Shown here: in pieces, positions 18,377-27,259 of the stretch
Layout: each line of letters begins with the position of its first letter
Numbering within the stretch: position 1 is the first letter of the stretch
Assembly: GCF_014268785.2 (NCBI RefSeq)
Contig: NZ_JABWRD020000001.1
Coordinates: forward strand, 881,001-945,000
Reading direction: 5' to 3'
Origin: Pseudomonas shirazensis
GTDB lineage: Bacteria; Pseudomonadota; Gammaproteobacteria; Pseudomonadales; Pseudomonadaceae
Length of the DNA stretch: 64,000 bases
Notes under the pieces: model-generated
Told to the model about the DNA's origin: nothing
The model's input: the letters and a program-made list of their open reading frames with translations, nothing else
The model's database searches: none
Program-made: the position numbers and the translations under genes

Positions 18377-19021
18377 TTAACCCGCCCGGCGCAGGGTGAG
18401 GTTGATCCGGCGTGCGCCCATCCGTGGGTGGTTGCCGGGCTTGACGGGCATTACCCCGTGAAAGCGCAGGCGGTCTTCGCCGCCCCATACCAGTACGTCA
18501 CCGTGATTGAGGGCGATGCGCTGGGTCGGATCCTTGCGTTGCATCCCGCCGAACAGAAACACCGCCGGCAACCCTAGCGAGATGGACACGATCGGATGGG
18601 CGAAGTCGTTTTCGTCGTGGTCCTGGTGCAGGCTCAGCTTGGTGTCGGCAAGGTAGTGGTTGATCAGGCAGGCATCGGGGGTGAAATCATCGAAGCCAGC
18701 GGTTTCAGCCGCGTTACGGGCGACCTGCAAGAAGCTCTCAGGCAGGGCTGGCCAGGGCTGTTGGGTGAGCGGATCGTGCGTGCTGTAGCGGTAACCTTGC
18801 TGGTCGCTGACCCAGCCAAGCGAGCCGCAATTGGTGAGCGCGACGGCCATGGCCTGGCCACCTGGGGTGCGCATGTGCCGAAACGGGGCTGCGCGCAGGA
18901 TTGGCCGCAGGTCGTCCAGCAGGGTTTCGACCTGAGGCAGGACAAAACCTGGAAGCAGGACCGTCTGCGCAGCCAGGCGCTGCGGGGATGGGCCGAACAG
19001 GTCGAGGTCGGACTGAATCAT
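18377..19021 (-). CDS. alkB: Alpha-ketoglutarate-dependent DNA dealkylase AlkB
   Basis: Fe(II)/2-oxoglutarate dioxygenase of 214 residues that removes 1-methyladenine and 3-methylcytosine lesions. It aligns closely with E. coli AlkB: PFRHMRTPGGQAMAVALTNCG, the substrate region PDACLINHY, the iron ligands His and Asp in LHQDHDEND, the distal His in FHGVMP, and the 2-oxoglutarate-binding Arg in RINLTLR. I chose the ATG at 19021, which places DLDLFGP at the N-terminus as in E. coli. A longer frame reaches 19102 but adds non-conserved sequence. There is no Ada-like gene next to it, but a second direct-reversal enzyme (Ogt) is encoded 0.9 kb away on the other strand. Confidence 0.93.
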   Translation of the reverse strand: MIQSDLDLFGPSPQRLAAQTVLLPGFVLPQVETLLDDLRPILRAAPFRHMRTPGGQAMAVALTNCGSLGWVSDQQGYRYSTHDPLTQQPWPALPESFLQVARNAAETAGFDDFTPDACLINHYLADTKLSLHQDHDENDFAHPIVSISLGLPAVFLFGGMQRKDPTQRIALNHGDVLVWGGEDRLRFHGVMPVKPGNHPRMGARRINLTLRRAG

Positions 19022-19277
19022 CTGGCTAAGGCTTGGCGTCGGTGGTTTGGGTTCAGGTGTACCTAGCGATGCAACCCATACTAACGGCAGGTTGCGCGTC
19101 ATGTCGCGCTGGTCCGCTCGGCGGAGCTCCTACCAGACAACGCCAAGGCGTCTGCAAACGTGGTTCGGCAACTGGTAACGTACTGCCAAGTCTGCGCCTT
19201 GATCCGGCGCTGGCAGGTCAGGCCAAACTGAGCTATTGCTGATGAACTGGCGGTGAGGCCGCGCGTGGAGGTAAACG

Positions 19278-19574
19278 ATGAAACGAGTATTGAGCATCAT
19301 CGCATTGGTATCGCTGGCCGGCGTCGCCAACGCAGAGATACCGATGGTGAACGCAACCTGTCCGGGCAACCTTGAGGTTCATGCCGATGAAGGCGGGCCG
19401 TTGTTCATCAATGGCAAAGAAGCCAAGCTGAAGAAGATCAATGACAATTACTTCGAGGCCAAAGGCAGCGGTGTGACCGTATCGTTATCGCTCAGCCCTG
19501 ATGGTACGCCGAGTATTTCCTATACCGGCAAAGGCGGGGCGAATGGCATGTGCGAAATAGCCGAAGAAGATTAG
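19278..19574 (+). CDS. Small exported protein of unknown function
   Basis: Protein of 98 residues with a clear signal peptide (MKRVLSIIALVSLAGVANA, cleavage after about residue 19). The mature part of about 79 residues is polar and rich in Gly, Asn and Lys, with two cysteines (in NATCPGN and NGMCEIA) that could form one disulfide in the periplasm. The ribosome site GGAGG lies 6 bp before the ATG. I do not recognise a functional family. It is monocistronic, divergent from alkB, and has no hairpin terminator that I can see. Confidence 0.72.
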   Translation: MKRVLSIIALVSLAGVANAEIPMVNATCPGNLEVHADEGGPLFINGKEAKLKKINDNYFEAKGSGVTVSLSLSPDGTPSISYTGKGGANGMCEIAEED

Positions 19575-19674
19575 ATCGTGAAGGTTGCCACAAGGGTTCA
19601 CCAATCGCCCTTCGCACAACCTGACCCTCCTCAGCGCGAGCTATGCGCTCCAAACCAGCGGGTAGCAAAGGCCG

Positions 19675-19809
19675 TCAGCGCACTTCGCAGACCCACTTGT
19701 GGTTGCACCGGTACGGGGTGCGTGTAAACCGAACCTGGACCAGACGGGTCAGCCCCTGCTGGGCCAGGACATCGGTGAGCTGGGTGAGTGTCTCTGCTTC
19801 GATAGTCAT
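19675..19809 (-). CDS. Short protein of 44 residues, unknown function
   Basis: A short frame starting at ATG 19809 behind a good GAGG ribosome site encodes MTIEAETLTQLTDVLAQQG followed by a basic, Cys-containing tail (RTPYRCNHKWVCEVR) and TGA. The amphipathic start and the two-Cys C-terminus look like a real small protein rather than noise, and nothing else occupies this strand. I do not recognise a family. It lies between the small exported protein and ogt, with no operon partner. Confidence 0.5.
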   Translation of the reverse strand: MTIEAETLTQLTDVLAQQGLTRLVQVRFTRTPYRCNHKWVCEVR

Positions 19810-19933
19810 CGCTGTTACCTCTTCAGATTACTTTGCTCATGATTATCGACTGGCACACCCGCGCAACAATTCAATTTGATTAGCTCGGCATCGATTGCAG
19901 TAAGCTGATGATTCTTTGCTCATGGTCCGCCTT

Positions 19934-20434
19934 ATGCCCAGTTCATTCACGCTCATGCCTTCGCCCGTTGGCGTGCTCACCCTGGTCGCCCGCGATGACC
20001 GCCTGGCTGCGGTACTGTGGGAGCAGGAGCGAGCAAACCGGGTGCGTTTGGGTGAGCTGCTGCGTGACGACGAGCATCCGCTGCTGCAGCAGACCGCGCT
20101 GCAGTTGGGTGAATATTTCGCCGGGCAGCGGCGCCACTTCGAGCTTGAGCTGGACTTTGCCGGCACCGCGTTTCAGCGTGAGGTGTGGTCGGCGTTGCTG
20201 ACCATCCCGTTTGGCGAAACCCGCAGCTACGGCGACATTGCCCGACAGATCGGCAAGCCGAGTGCGGTGCGCGCAGTTGGCGCGGCCAATGGGCGCAACC
20301 CGCTGTCGATCATCGCGCCGTGCCACCGGGTGATTGGCGCCTCGGGTAGTCTGACCGGGTTTGCCGGCGGCTTGCAGGCCAAGCAGTTTTTGCTGGCTCT
20401 GGAAGGGCGCCAGAGCCTGGCCCTGGATTTTTAA
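19934..20434 (+). CDS. ogt: Methylated-DNA-[protein]-cysteine S-methyltransferase Ogt
   Basis: Suicide DNA-repair protein of 166 residues that transfers the alkyl group from O6-alkylguanine to its own cysteine. The active-site motif IIAPCHRVIG carries the acceptor Cys130, and the recognition-helix region GETRSYGDIA and the start of the C-terminal lobe (FQREVWSALLTIPFG) are typical. I took the ATG at 19934 before SSFTLMPSPVG; another in-frame ATG four codons upstream (19922) is possible. The 3' end overlaps the convergent nitrilase-family gene by 4 bp. Confidence 0.92.
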   Translation: MPSSFTLMPSPVGVLTLVARDDRLAAVLWEQERANRVRLGELLRDDEHPLLQQTALQLGEYFAGQRRHFELELDFAGTAFQREVWSALLTIPFGETRSYGDIARQIGKPSAVRAVGAANGRNPLSIIAPCHRVIGASGSLTGFAGGLQAKQFLLALEGRQSLALDF

Positions 20435-21180
20435 CGGCCGTCAGGCAGCTCGGGTAACGCAATCACCGCAGCACTGGCGCTGGAAGTGTCGAGCATGAGC
20501 AGGCCTTCGCTGTGCTCATCCAGCGCTGCCAGCAGCCGGCCCTGGCTGTCCCAGGCTGCCGAGCAGCCGGCGCCAATGAAGGTGTCCGCCGGGCCCACGC
20601 AATTGGCCAGCAATACAGGCATGCTCAGCCGGCTGGCAACGGCGGGATAATGGGCAAAACCTTCACCTATGCCTTTGGCTGATTTGGCTACGCTGACCAG
20701 ATACACCTCTGCGCCGTCTTTGCGGGCCTGCATCGCGTGCTCAAGAAACATCGACTCATAGCAGATCGCCGGAGCGACCCGCAGCTCACCTGCAGTGAAC
20801 ACCAACTGATTGTCCCCTGCGGTAAAGAAGTCCATCTCGTCGGCATGCAAGCGCTGTTTCGCGTACACCAGTGCAGGTTTCGCAGGGCGCAGAATCGGCA
20901 TACCGATCTGCACGCCACTTGCGGCCTGCAGCGGCAAGCCCAACGCCACGCTTACTCCAAGCTGGTCACACAGCATTTGCACCGGCTCCAGCCAGACCGA
21001 GTCTGCGGTTTGCGCCAGCGCTTGGGCGAGGGCGGGCTCGTAGCCGCTCAGGGATAACTCTGGAAACACCACCAACTGCGCGCCGGCACGTGCCGCCTGC
21101 TCGATGCAGTACAGGTGTCGACGCAGGTTGCCAGCCAGGTCACCCCTGAGCGCTGCCAGTTGTACTGCACACAGTTTCAT
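20431..21180 (-). CDS. Carbon-nitrogen hydrolase (nitrilase superfamily)
   Basis: Cytoplasmic amidase/nitrilase-fold enzyme of 249 residues. The catalytic triad context is visible: Glu in VVFPELSLSGYE, Lys in YAKQRLH and Cys in PAICYESMF. Such enzymes cleave or form amide bonds (omega-amidases, carbamoylputrescine amidases and others). The substrate cannot be deduced; the short length and lone position leave it open. I chose the ATG at 21180 before KLCAVQLA; an in-frame ATG lies two codons upstream. It is convergent with ogt, overlapping by 4 bp. Confidence 0.85.
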   Translation of the reverse strand: MKLCAVQLAALRGDLAGNLRRHLYCIEQAARAGAQLVVFPELSLSGYEPALAQALAQTADSVWLEPVQMLCDQLGVSVALGLPLQAASGVQIGMPILRPAKPALVYAKQRLHADEMDFFTAGDNQLVFTAGELRVAPAICYESMFLEHAMQARKDGAEVYLVSVAKSAKGIGEGFAHYPAVASRLSMPVLLANCVGPADTFIGAGCSAAWDSQGRLLAALDEHSEGLLMLDTSSASAAVIALPELPDGR

Positions 21181-21267
21181 GACCAATCCCTGGATGACGC
21201 CGCTGAAACACCGAGGATACTATCGGAGCAATTACCCACGCCAGTGGGACCCACGGACGGAGACGAG

Positions 21268-21783
21268 ATGAGCCAGCAAGCAGCTATTCCACCTGATTCA
21301 TTGATTTGGCCCAGCGCCCAGCAAGCCAGCTTTAGTCATTGTCAGTCGATCACGCTCGTGGACCATGGGCTGCCGGCGATGGCGCATTACCTGCAGATGA
21401 TGCGCGGCATGCCGCGCTGGATCGACAATTTGATGGTGCTGCGCAATCGACTGGTCCAGATGGTGGGGCTCAAGGATCTGGGCCGGCTCAGCGCAGTCAA
21501 TTCGCAGTGCTCTCCGGGCAGCTATGAAGCAGGGCAGCGGGTGGGCATTTTTACGCTACTGGCCAATACTGATGATGAGGTGCTGCTGGTCGACAGCGAT
21601 CGCCATCTGGATGTGCATGTAGCCTTGCTGCGTCGACCGTCTGCACAGACCGGGCAGTGTGAGGTAGTGGTTAGCACCGTGGTGCGAACCCACAACCTGT
21701 TGGGACGTCTGTATATGTTGCCCGTGGCGCCGTTTCACCGGCTGATAGCACCGATTGCCTTGCGTCGTTTGCGAAAGGGGTAG
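21268..21783 (+). CDS. DUF2867-family protein
   Basis: Soluble protein of 171 residues resembling DUF2867, a START-like or polyketide-cyclase-like fold found in many bacteria. Notable stretches are DHGLPAMAHYLQMMRGMPRWID near the start, VGIFTLL in the centre, and a final segment typical of the family (YMLPVAPFHRLIAPIALRRL). No catalytic motif stands out. The ATG at 21268 has a GGAG ribosome site. It is 5 bp ahead of the phosphatase gene, so the two probably form an operon, but this does not reveal a function. Confidence 0.72.
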   Translation: MSQQAAIPPDSLIWPSAQQASFSHCQSITLVDHGLPAMAHYLQMMRGMPRWIDNLMVLRNRLVQMVGLKDLGRLSAVNSQCSPGSYEAGQRVGIFTLLANTDDEVLLVDSDRHLDVHVALLRRPSAQTGQCEVVVSTVVRTHNLLGRLYMLPVAPFHRLIAPIALRRLRKG

Positions 21784-21788
21784 TTGCA

Positions 21789-22484
21789 ATGCAGCGTTTC
21801 CAGCAGGTAGCCGCCAATGAGCTGGGCAGGGACTTGGCAGTTGGTGATATCCACGGTCATTTTCCGCGTTTGCAGCAGTGCCTGGACGAGGTGGCGTTCG
21901 ATCCGCAGGTTGATCGCTTGTTCAGCGTCGGCGATCTGGTCGACCGCGGGCCGCACAGTGAAGAGGCCCTGGAGTGGCTGGCGCAGCCTTGGTTCCATGC
22001 AGTGCAGGGCAACCACGAAGCGCTGGCGGTGAGTTATCTGTGCGGCGACCCGCTGGATCTGGACATGTACCGCGCGGCAGGCGGCGGCTGGTTTCTGGAT
22101 TTGCCCAGTGCTGAGCAGCAACGCTATGCCAGTGTTTTCGTTACCCTGCCGCTGGCCCTGCAGGTGGCCACCGCAGACGGGCCGATCGGCCTGGTGCATG
22201 CCGATAGCCCATTCAATGAGTGGTCACAGTTACGTACCAGCCTGTTGGGTGAGGATGACCCGCGCGTCCGCGAGATCTGCCAATGGTCGCGGCGGCGTTT
22301 GCGTGAGGGCGATACGCATACGGTAGAGGGCTTGAGAGCGCTACTGGTGGGGCATACCGCGGTGCTGCAGGTAAAACAGCTGGGCAATGTCTGGCACCTG
22401 GATACCGGCGGCTGGAACAAGGGCCATTTCAGTCTGCTGGATATGCAGCGGCTGGTCCTGCTCAATCTCGCCACAAGTGAATGA
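21789..22484 (+). CDS. Metallophosphoesterase, PrpA/PrpB-like Ser/Thr phosphatase
   Basis: Calcineurin-like phosphoesterase of 231 residues. The three metal-binding motifs are present in order: GDIHGHF, VGDLVDRGPHS and QGNHEAL, with later His residues in LVHAD and VGHTA. The size and motif spacing fit the lambda/PrpA-type bacterial protein Ser/Thr phosphatases rather than ApaH. It acts in the cytoplasm; substrates are unknown. It follows the DUF2867 gene by 5 bp, and its 3' end overlaps the convergent LysE-type gene by 23 bp. Confidence 0.87.
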   Translation: MQRFQQVAANELGRDLAVGDIHGHFPRLQQCLDEVAFDPQVDRLFSVGDLVDRGPHSEEALEWLAQPWFHAVQGNHEALAVSYLCGDPLDLDMYRAAGGGWFLDLPSAEQQRYASVFVTLPLALQVATADGPIGLVHADSPFNEWSQLRTSLLGEDDPRVREICQWSRRRLREGDTHTVEGLRALLVGHTAVLQVKQLGNVWHLDTGGWNKGHFSLLDMQRLVLLNLATSE

Positions 22485-23082
22485 GCACGACGCTGGCGAG
22501 CAGAATCAGCAGTGCCCCTGAGGCGCGTTCCAGCCATGGCAAGGCGTGGATGAAGCGGCTAAGCACGCGGCGGTTGCCAATGGCGCAGGCGACCAGCAGG
22601 TCCCACAGCAACACCACACCAAACATCCAGCTGGCATAGGCAAGTTTCCACGCGTTGCTGGTACTGGCGAGCATGCTTGCCAGGCTTACGTAGAACAGCG
22701 CGTTCTTCGGGTTGAGAATGGCCGAAGCAAAGCCCATCAGCAGGCACCTCAACCAGCCTTGAGCGGCCTGCACGGGTTCGCTTTCGACCTCACCAAAGCT
22801 GCTTTTGCCGGCATGGCGCAGGAACAGTCCGCCGATGTACAGCAAGTAGGCGCAGCCTGCGATCTGCAGCGCGATAAACAGTGCACTGCCGTCCTTGAGC
22901 ACCGATACCCCGGTAAACGCTGCACCGATAAACACGCCGTTGGCCAGGGCGATACCCAGGCAGGCGCCGCTGGCTACCCGCCAGCCGGCTTTGATCGAGC
23001 TGCGCGCAACCAGAAAGAAGTCAGGGCCGGGTGACAGCAGCGCGAGGAAATGGGCGCTGGCGACTATCAGAAATTGCTCCAT
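22462..23082 (-). CDS. LysE/RhtB-family amino-acid exporter
   Basis: Inner-membrane protein of 206 residues with about six hydrophobic segments and the family start (AHFLALLSPGPDFFLVARSSIKAGWR), plus the central motif GFASAILNPKNALFYVSL. Members export amino acids such as lysine, threonine or homoserine lactone. It lies 75 bp downstream of the AraC-family gene on the same strand and may be transcribed with it. A second LysE-type exporter is encoded divergently on the other side of that regulator. Confidence 0.87.
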   Translation of the reverse strand: MEQFLIVASAHFLALLSPGPDFFLVARSSIKAGWRVASGACLGIALANGVFIGAAFTGVSVLKDGSALFIALQIAGCAYLLYIGGLFLRHAGKSSFGEVESEPVQAAQGWLRCLLMGFASAILNPKNALFYVSLASMLASTSNAWKLAYASWMFGVVLLWDLLVACAIGNRRVLSRFIHALPWLERASGALLILLASVVLIHLWRD

Positions 23083-23157
23083 GGGGCGGCACTACTCAGG
23101 CATTGGAGGGCGCAATTCTGCGGCCCGCCCGGGATAGCGTATTGAACAATATTGCAG

Positions 23158-23976
23158 TCAGCGCATCAGGCGATAGCGCCCCGGCGTTGTGCCGGCATGC
23201 GCCTTGAATACCCGCTGAAAATGGCTCTGGTCGGCAAAGCCCAGTTTATAGGCGACTTCTGCCAACGGCAGGCCTTGGCGTAGGCACTGCCGTGCCCGAT
23301 TGACCCGCGCATTGAGCAGGTAGGCGTGCGGGGTCAGGCCGGTGGCCGCCTGGAATGCGCGGATCAGCTGATAACGTCCAAGCCCGGCTTGGGCTGCGAG
23401 AGAGGCCAGACTGAGCTCGGCCAACTCGGCCTGGTCGATAGCCGCGATAACGTCCACAAGGGCGGCAGCGCTCAAGGACGGTGCAGGAGCTGTCGGAGAG
23501 GGCGCATACGCTGAGAAGTCGTGCTCGGCCATGAATTGGACCAGCGCAGTCTCTTTGTGCAGCGGCGCGGCGGCGGAGAACAGCAGCGTGTTCAGCTGAC
23601 AAAAGTGTCGATAGGCCTGCGGGCAGCGGCTGATTCTTGCCGGCCCCCCACGGTCGCCTGCGACGACGCCGGATTCTGCGCGCAACTGACTTAGCCACTG
23701 CGCATCGATGTGCACCATCTGATAACTCCAGGCCTGCCCGGATTCAGGGTTGCACGCATGCACCCGCTGCGCGGGCACCAGTACCAGAGCGCCCGGGCTC
23801 AAGCGTTGCTGGCCTGCACCGGCACCGCTAAAGCGGCTGAAGCCGGCATCGACGGCGCCAATCGAGAAGGTCGGATGGCTGTGCGCCTTGTAGCAGGCAC
23901 GGCTGTGACAGGCGCGTCTGCTCTCGACGAAGGGCAACGCCGGGTCATGCCAGATTTCGCTGCTTGCGGTGTGCAT
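23158..23976 (-). CDS. AraC-family transcriptional regulator
   Basis: Regulator of 272 residues. The N-terminal half is a cupin-like sensing domain (HSHPTFSIGAVDAG, then LVLVPAQRVHACNP). The C-terminal hundred residues carry two helix-turn-helix motifs, LAAQAGLGRYQLIRAFQAATG and VAYKLGFADQSHFQRVFKAHAG, ending TPGRYR. It sits between two LysE-type exporters, one downstream on the same strand and one divergent across 135 bp. An amino acid or related small molecule as effector and control of one or both exporters are reasonable inferences. Confidence 0.87.
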   Translation of the reverse strand: MHTASSEIWHDPALPFVESRRACHSRACYKAHSHPTFSIGAVDAGFSRFSGAGAGQQRLSPGALVLVPAQRVHACNPESGQAWSYQMVHIDAQWLSQLRAESGVVAGDRGGPARISRCPQAYRHFCQLNTLLFSAAAPLHKETALVQFMAEHDFSAYAPSPTAPAPSLSAAALVDVIAAIDQAELAELSLASLAAQAGLGRYQLIRAFQAATGLTPHAYLLNARVNRARQCLRQGLPLAEVAYKLGFADQSHFQRVFKAHAGTTPGRYRLMR

Positions 23977-24111
23977 CAGTGGCCTGTCTGAGTTGCTGTG
24001 CAGACCTGCGAGTCTACCTGCTCGGTACTGTGCCGGCCATTTGCCGCGTGACTGTGCTTGACCCGGTTCCAGAGCGGGGCGACCCTTCGCAGGTATTCGA
24101 GGAGAACAACA

Positions 24112-24735
24112 ATGGACATGTCGAGCCTGCTGCTATTCGTCCCCGCCTGCTTTGCCCTGAACATGGCGCCTGGACCGAACAACCTGCTGTCACTGCACAA
24201 TGCCAGCCGTTATGGCCTGCATACTGCCTGCCTGGCCGGGGCCGGCCGAATTCTGGCGTTCAGCGGCATGATCGCCCTGGCAGCGATGGGCCTTGCTGTG
24301 GTGCTGCATACCAGCGCCTGGCTGTTTCTGACCATCAAGTTGATCGGGGCGGGCTACCTGTTCTATATCGCTTGGCAGCTATGGCGGGCGCCGGTGGGTG
24401 AGACAGCTTTGGGAAGCGGCGAGCCTCGCGGGATCTGGCGGCTGGCCCGGCAGGAGTTCTGGGTGGCGGCGGGCAATCCAAAAGCCATATTGCTGTTCAC
24501 CGCGTTTTTGCCGCAGTTCGTCAGCACAGAAAGTCCCATGCCGGTAGGCGAGCAGTTCCTTTGGTTGGGCGTGTGGTTCCTGTTGCTGGAATGGGCAGCC
24601 ATCGCCATCTATGGCGCACTCGGTGCCTACCTGCAGCGTTGGTTCAACCAGCCGCGCCCACGCCGGCTGTTCAACCGGATCAGTGCCTCACTGTTAGGCC
24701 TCGCCGGCGTGGGCTTGCTGGCTGCGCGTCGCTAG
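24112..24735 (+). CDS. LysE/RhtB-family exporter, second copy
   Basis: Inner-membrane protein of 207 residues with about six membrane segments. The family motif ALNMAPGPNNLLSLHNASRYG opens the protein, and FWVAAGNPKAILLFTAFLPQF marks the central repeat. The ATG at 24112 follows GAGGAG. It is divergent from the AraC gene and not closely similar to the LysE-type protein at 22462, so this is not a recent duplication. The 3' end overlaps the convergent autotransporter gene by 4 bp. Confidence 0.88.
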   Translation: MDMSSLLLFVPACFALNMAPGPNNLLSLHNASRYGLHTACLAGAGRILAFSGMIALAAMGLAVVLHTSAWLFLTIKLIGAGYLFYIAWQLWRAPVGETALGSGEPRGIWRLARQEFWVAAGNPKAILLFTAFLPQFVSTESPMPVGEQFLWLGVWFLLLEWAAIAIYGALGAYLQRWFNQPRPRRLFNRISASLLGLAGVGLLAARR

Positions 24736-27164
24736 TACTGCCAGCGCAACCCCAGGTTGATGCCGCTGCTTTGTTGCTGATGGCTGTCGAGGTTGGTGCT
24801 GTACTGAACACCGACATGCACGCCCAGCGCTTTGTTGACCTGGGCTACCAGACCGCTTTCAAGCTGCAGTGAGGTGTAGCGGTAATCGGTCTTGATCGTG
24901 TCGACACCGTCAAAGACCAGGCTGTCACGGCCGCCGTCGCCGTGCCACAGGTTCAGTTGTAGGTAAGGTTGCAGCATGCGCTTGTCGGCATCGGTGAACG
25001 TGCCCTCGAGGCGAGCGCCGAGCCTGCCGGTCAACTCCAGTTGAGCATCGTGGCTCACCTGCGCGACGCCATCGCCCGCGCTGTCCAGTTTCACTTTCTG
25101 GGCAATCAGCTGGGCTTGCGGCTCCAGCGTCCAGTGCTCGGACAGGGCAAGCGGGTAGCCGCCCTCCAATGAGCCGGACCAGCTGCGACCGTCGAGATCG
25201 AGTTGCCTGCCACGTTCTGAGCGAGCACGACCGCTCAGATCGGTAAACTGGAGTACCGCATCGAGATAGCTGCCCTGTGCGCCTACCCGTGTCCAGTAGG
25301 CACCGACGCTATCGCCCTCCAACCGCAGTTTGCCAACATCGACGTTCCGCTGGGCCAAGGCAAAGCCTGTGGCATCGGCGTCCAGGCGACTGTGGCTGAA
25401 ATAGACACCAAACTGCTGGCGTACACCGTCTGCGTCGACATGGGCATAGAGATCCTGGCCGACCTTGTAGCCCTGATAGTCACCGTCCAGCCCTGGGCTG
25501 ACGGTGCCGCTCCATTGCTGGCGAATGGCACCGCCGTATGCCTGCCCCCAACTGGCGCCGAGTGAGCCGGATCCAGCCAACAGGCGCTGATCGCCCTGGC
25601 GTTGATGGAATGTGCCCAAAGCCTGCCTGACGATGATACCTGCGGCGCGTGGCGCGGCAGCGTACAGCGCTACCTCGGGGCGATACAGCGGGATATCTTG
25701 GCCTGGTTGGGCGGTCGGCAGCGCGGCCTGGCCGGGTGCAACGGCCGTGACCGGCGTAGCTATTGCCACTTCGCCTGGTGGCGCCTCAGGTGCGGCGACA
25801 AGGCTCGAGCGCAGATACCAGCTGTTCTCGCTGCCCGCTGTCACACCCCCTTTGAACAGTCGATAGTCATAGGCGCCCGCCGAGAGCACCTGGCTTTGCA
25901 CGAACGCGGTGTTGCTGCTGGTAGCACCCTCGCGCGCTTCGACCACTTGAATGCCATTATGCGAGGTCGAAGCGCCTGAACCAGCGAGGTTGGTCACCTG
26001 CAAGGCAGTGCTGCCGCTCAGCGTGCCCTGGCTGACGACCAGCCGGTCAGAGGCGGCGCCGTCACCCGCGAGCACACTGTTGATGCGCAAAATGCCATTG
26101 TCACCCTGATAATTGCCCTGCACCTGCAGGCGTCCTTGAGCGTCGCCGCCGCTGCCTAGGTCAAGTGTGCCAGCGTTGATCAGGGACGCGTTCTGGCCAG
26201 GAGCAAAAGGGCTGACACTGCCTTGGCGGGAGATCACGCTGCTGCTGGGGTCGACGGTCAGCACACCCGTGCCACTGCTGGCGTCGCCCAGTACCAGCGA
26301 GTCATTGAGTGTCAGCCGGCTAGCATCTTTCAGTATGATTTTTTCGAATTGGCTATAGAGTGCGCCACCCGTGGGCTGACTGGCCTCGAAGGTCAGTGTG
26401 TCCTCGCCTACGCCGCCGTTGATGGCGGTGCGCAGCGCCTGAGTGTCCAGGTTCTTGAGCAGGGCTGTGTCATCATCGGCGCCGAGGTCCACTCGGCCAC
26501 CGATAGTGCCGCCGTCCCAGACAAAGCGATCGTTGCCAAAACTGAGCAGAATGTTGCCGCCCACGCGCCCACCATGGATCAACACCTGGTCATCGCCGCC
26601 GCTGACACTGATGTTACCGCCCACGTCGCCCGCAAAAATCTCCACCAGATCGGTGTCGAAAGCGGTGCTGATATTACGATCGATGGTACCGCCGCGCATG
26701 ATGAACACATTCTTGTCGAGCAACATGTTGACGTTGCCGATCCGTCCTGCGGTCATTTGCGCGTAGTCGCCGCTGAGAAAAGTGCCGACGATATGCCCGC
26801 CGGTCATGCTGAAGGTGTCCAGGCCATCGCCTTGATTGAGGTTGCCGCGGATGATGCCGCCGCTCATGTTGAAATCGTCGATGCCACCCCCCTGATCAAC
26901 GTTGCCGCCGATTTCACCTGAGGCCATGGTGAGCGCGTCCTTGCCATCGCCAAAGGAGACATTGCCGGTGATCACCCCATTACCGCCAGCGGGGAAGGAC
27001 AGGCTGTTGTCGCCCACATTGTCCGTCAACGAGGGCGCGCTGCCACTGTCGCAGACATGCGCGTCGTTACCAGGGCCTGGAGTGAAGCTACAGGCGGCCT
27101 GAACATGAGCAGTGCTCAGCAGCGGTAAGCTAACTATGAAGCAAAGCGTGGTTGGGCGAATCAT
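24732..27164 (-). CDS. Type Va autotransporter with repetitive beta-helix passenger
   Basis: Outer-membrane autotransporter of 810 residues. A signal peptide (1-23, ending HVQA) is followed by a small Cys-containing segment and then about ten degenerate repeats of roughly 20 residues (about 55-260). These are built on G(G/R)-x-I-x-G-N-x-x-x-G-x-G-x-D, alternating Asp-Gly loops and strands as in a beta-helix. A second beta-rich region and a Pro/Ala-rich linker (about 460-500) lead to a C-terminal beta-barrel of about 270 residues that ends with the aromatic signature LRWQY. It is likely a surface adhesin or display protein; no protease triad is visible. It is monocistronic and convergent with the LysE-type gene. 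Confidence 0.87.
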   Translation of the reverse strand: MIRPTTLCFIVSLPLLSTAHVQAACSFTPGPGNDAHVCDSGSAPSLTDNVGDNSLSFPAGGNGVITGNVSFGDGKDALTMASGEIGGNVDQGGGIDDFNMSGGIIRGNLNQGDGLDTFSMTGGHIVGTFLSGDYAQMTAGRIGNVNMLLDKNVFIMRGGTIDRNISTAFDTDLVEIFAGDVGGNISVSGGDDQVLIHGGRVGGNILLSFGNDRFVWDGGTIGGRVDLGADDDTALLKNLDTQALRTAINGGVGEDTLTFEASQPTGGALYSQFEKIILKDASRLTLNDSLVLGDASSGTGVLTVDPSSSVISRQGSVSPFAPGQNASLINAGTLDLGSGGDAQGRLQVQGNYQGDNGILRINSVLAGDGAASDRLVVSQGTLSGSTALQVTNLAGSGASTSHNGIQVVEAREGATSSNTAFVQSQVLSAGAYDYRLFKGGVTAGSENSWYLRSSLVAAPEAPPGEVAIATPVTAVAPGQAALPTAQPGQDIPLYRPEVALYAAAPRAAGIIVRQALGTFHQRQGDQRLLAGSGSLGASWGQAYGGAIRQQWSGTVSPGLDGDYQGYKVGQDLYAHVDADGVRQQFGVYFSHSRLDADATGFALAQRNVDVGKLRLEGDSVGAYWTRVGAQGSYLDAVLQFTDLSGRARSERGRQLDLDGRSWSGSLEGGYPLALSEHWTLEPQAQLIAQKVKLDSAGDGVAQVSHDAQLELTGRLGARLEGTFTDADKRMLQPYLQLNLWHGDGGRDSLVFDGVDTIKTDYRYTSLQLESGLVAQVNKALGVHVGVQYSTNLDSHQQQSSGINLGLRWQY

Positions 27165-27259
27165 ACAGACCTCCGATGTCCTCGACTTGGGCGAGTTTCA
27201 GAGGTCGCATCCTGTGCTGGCAACTGGCAAAACTGATGGGTGGCAAGGCGCTACTATTA

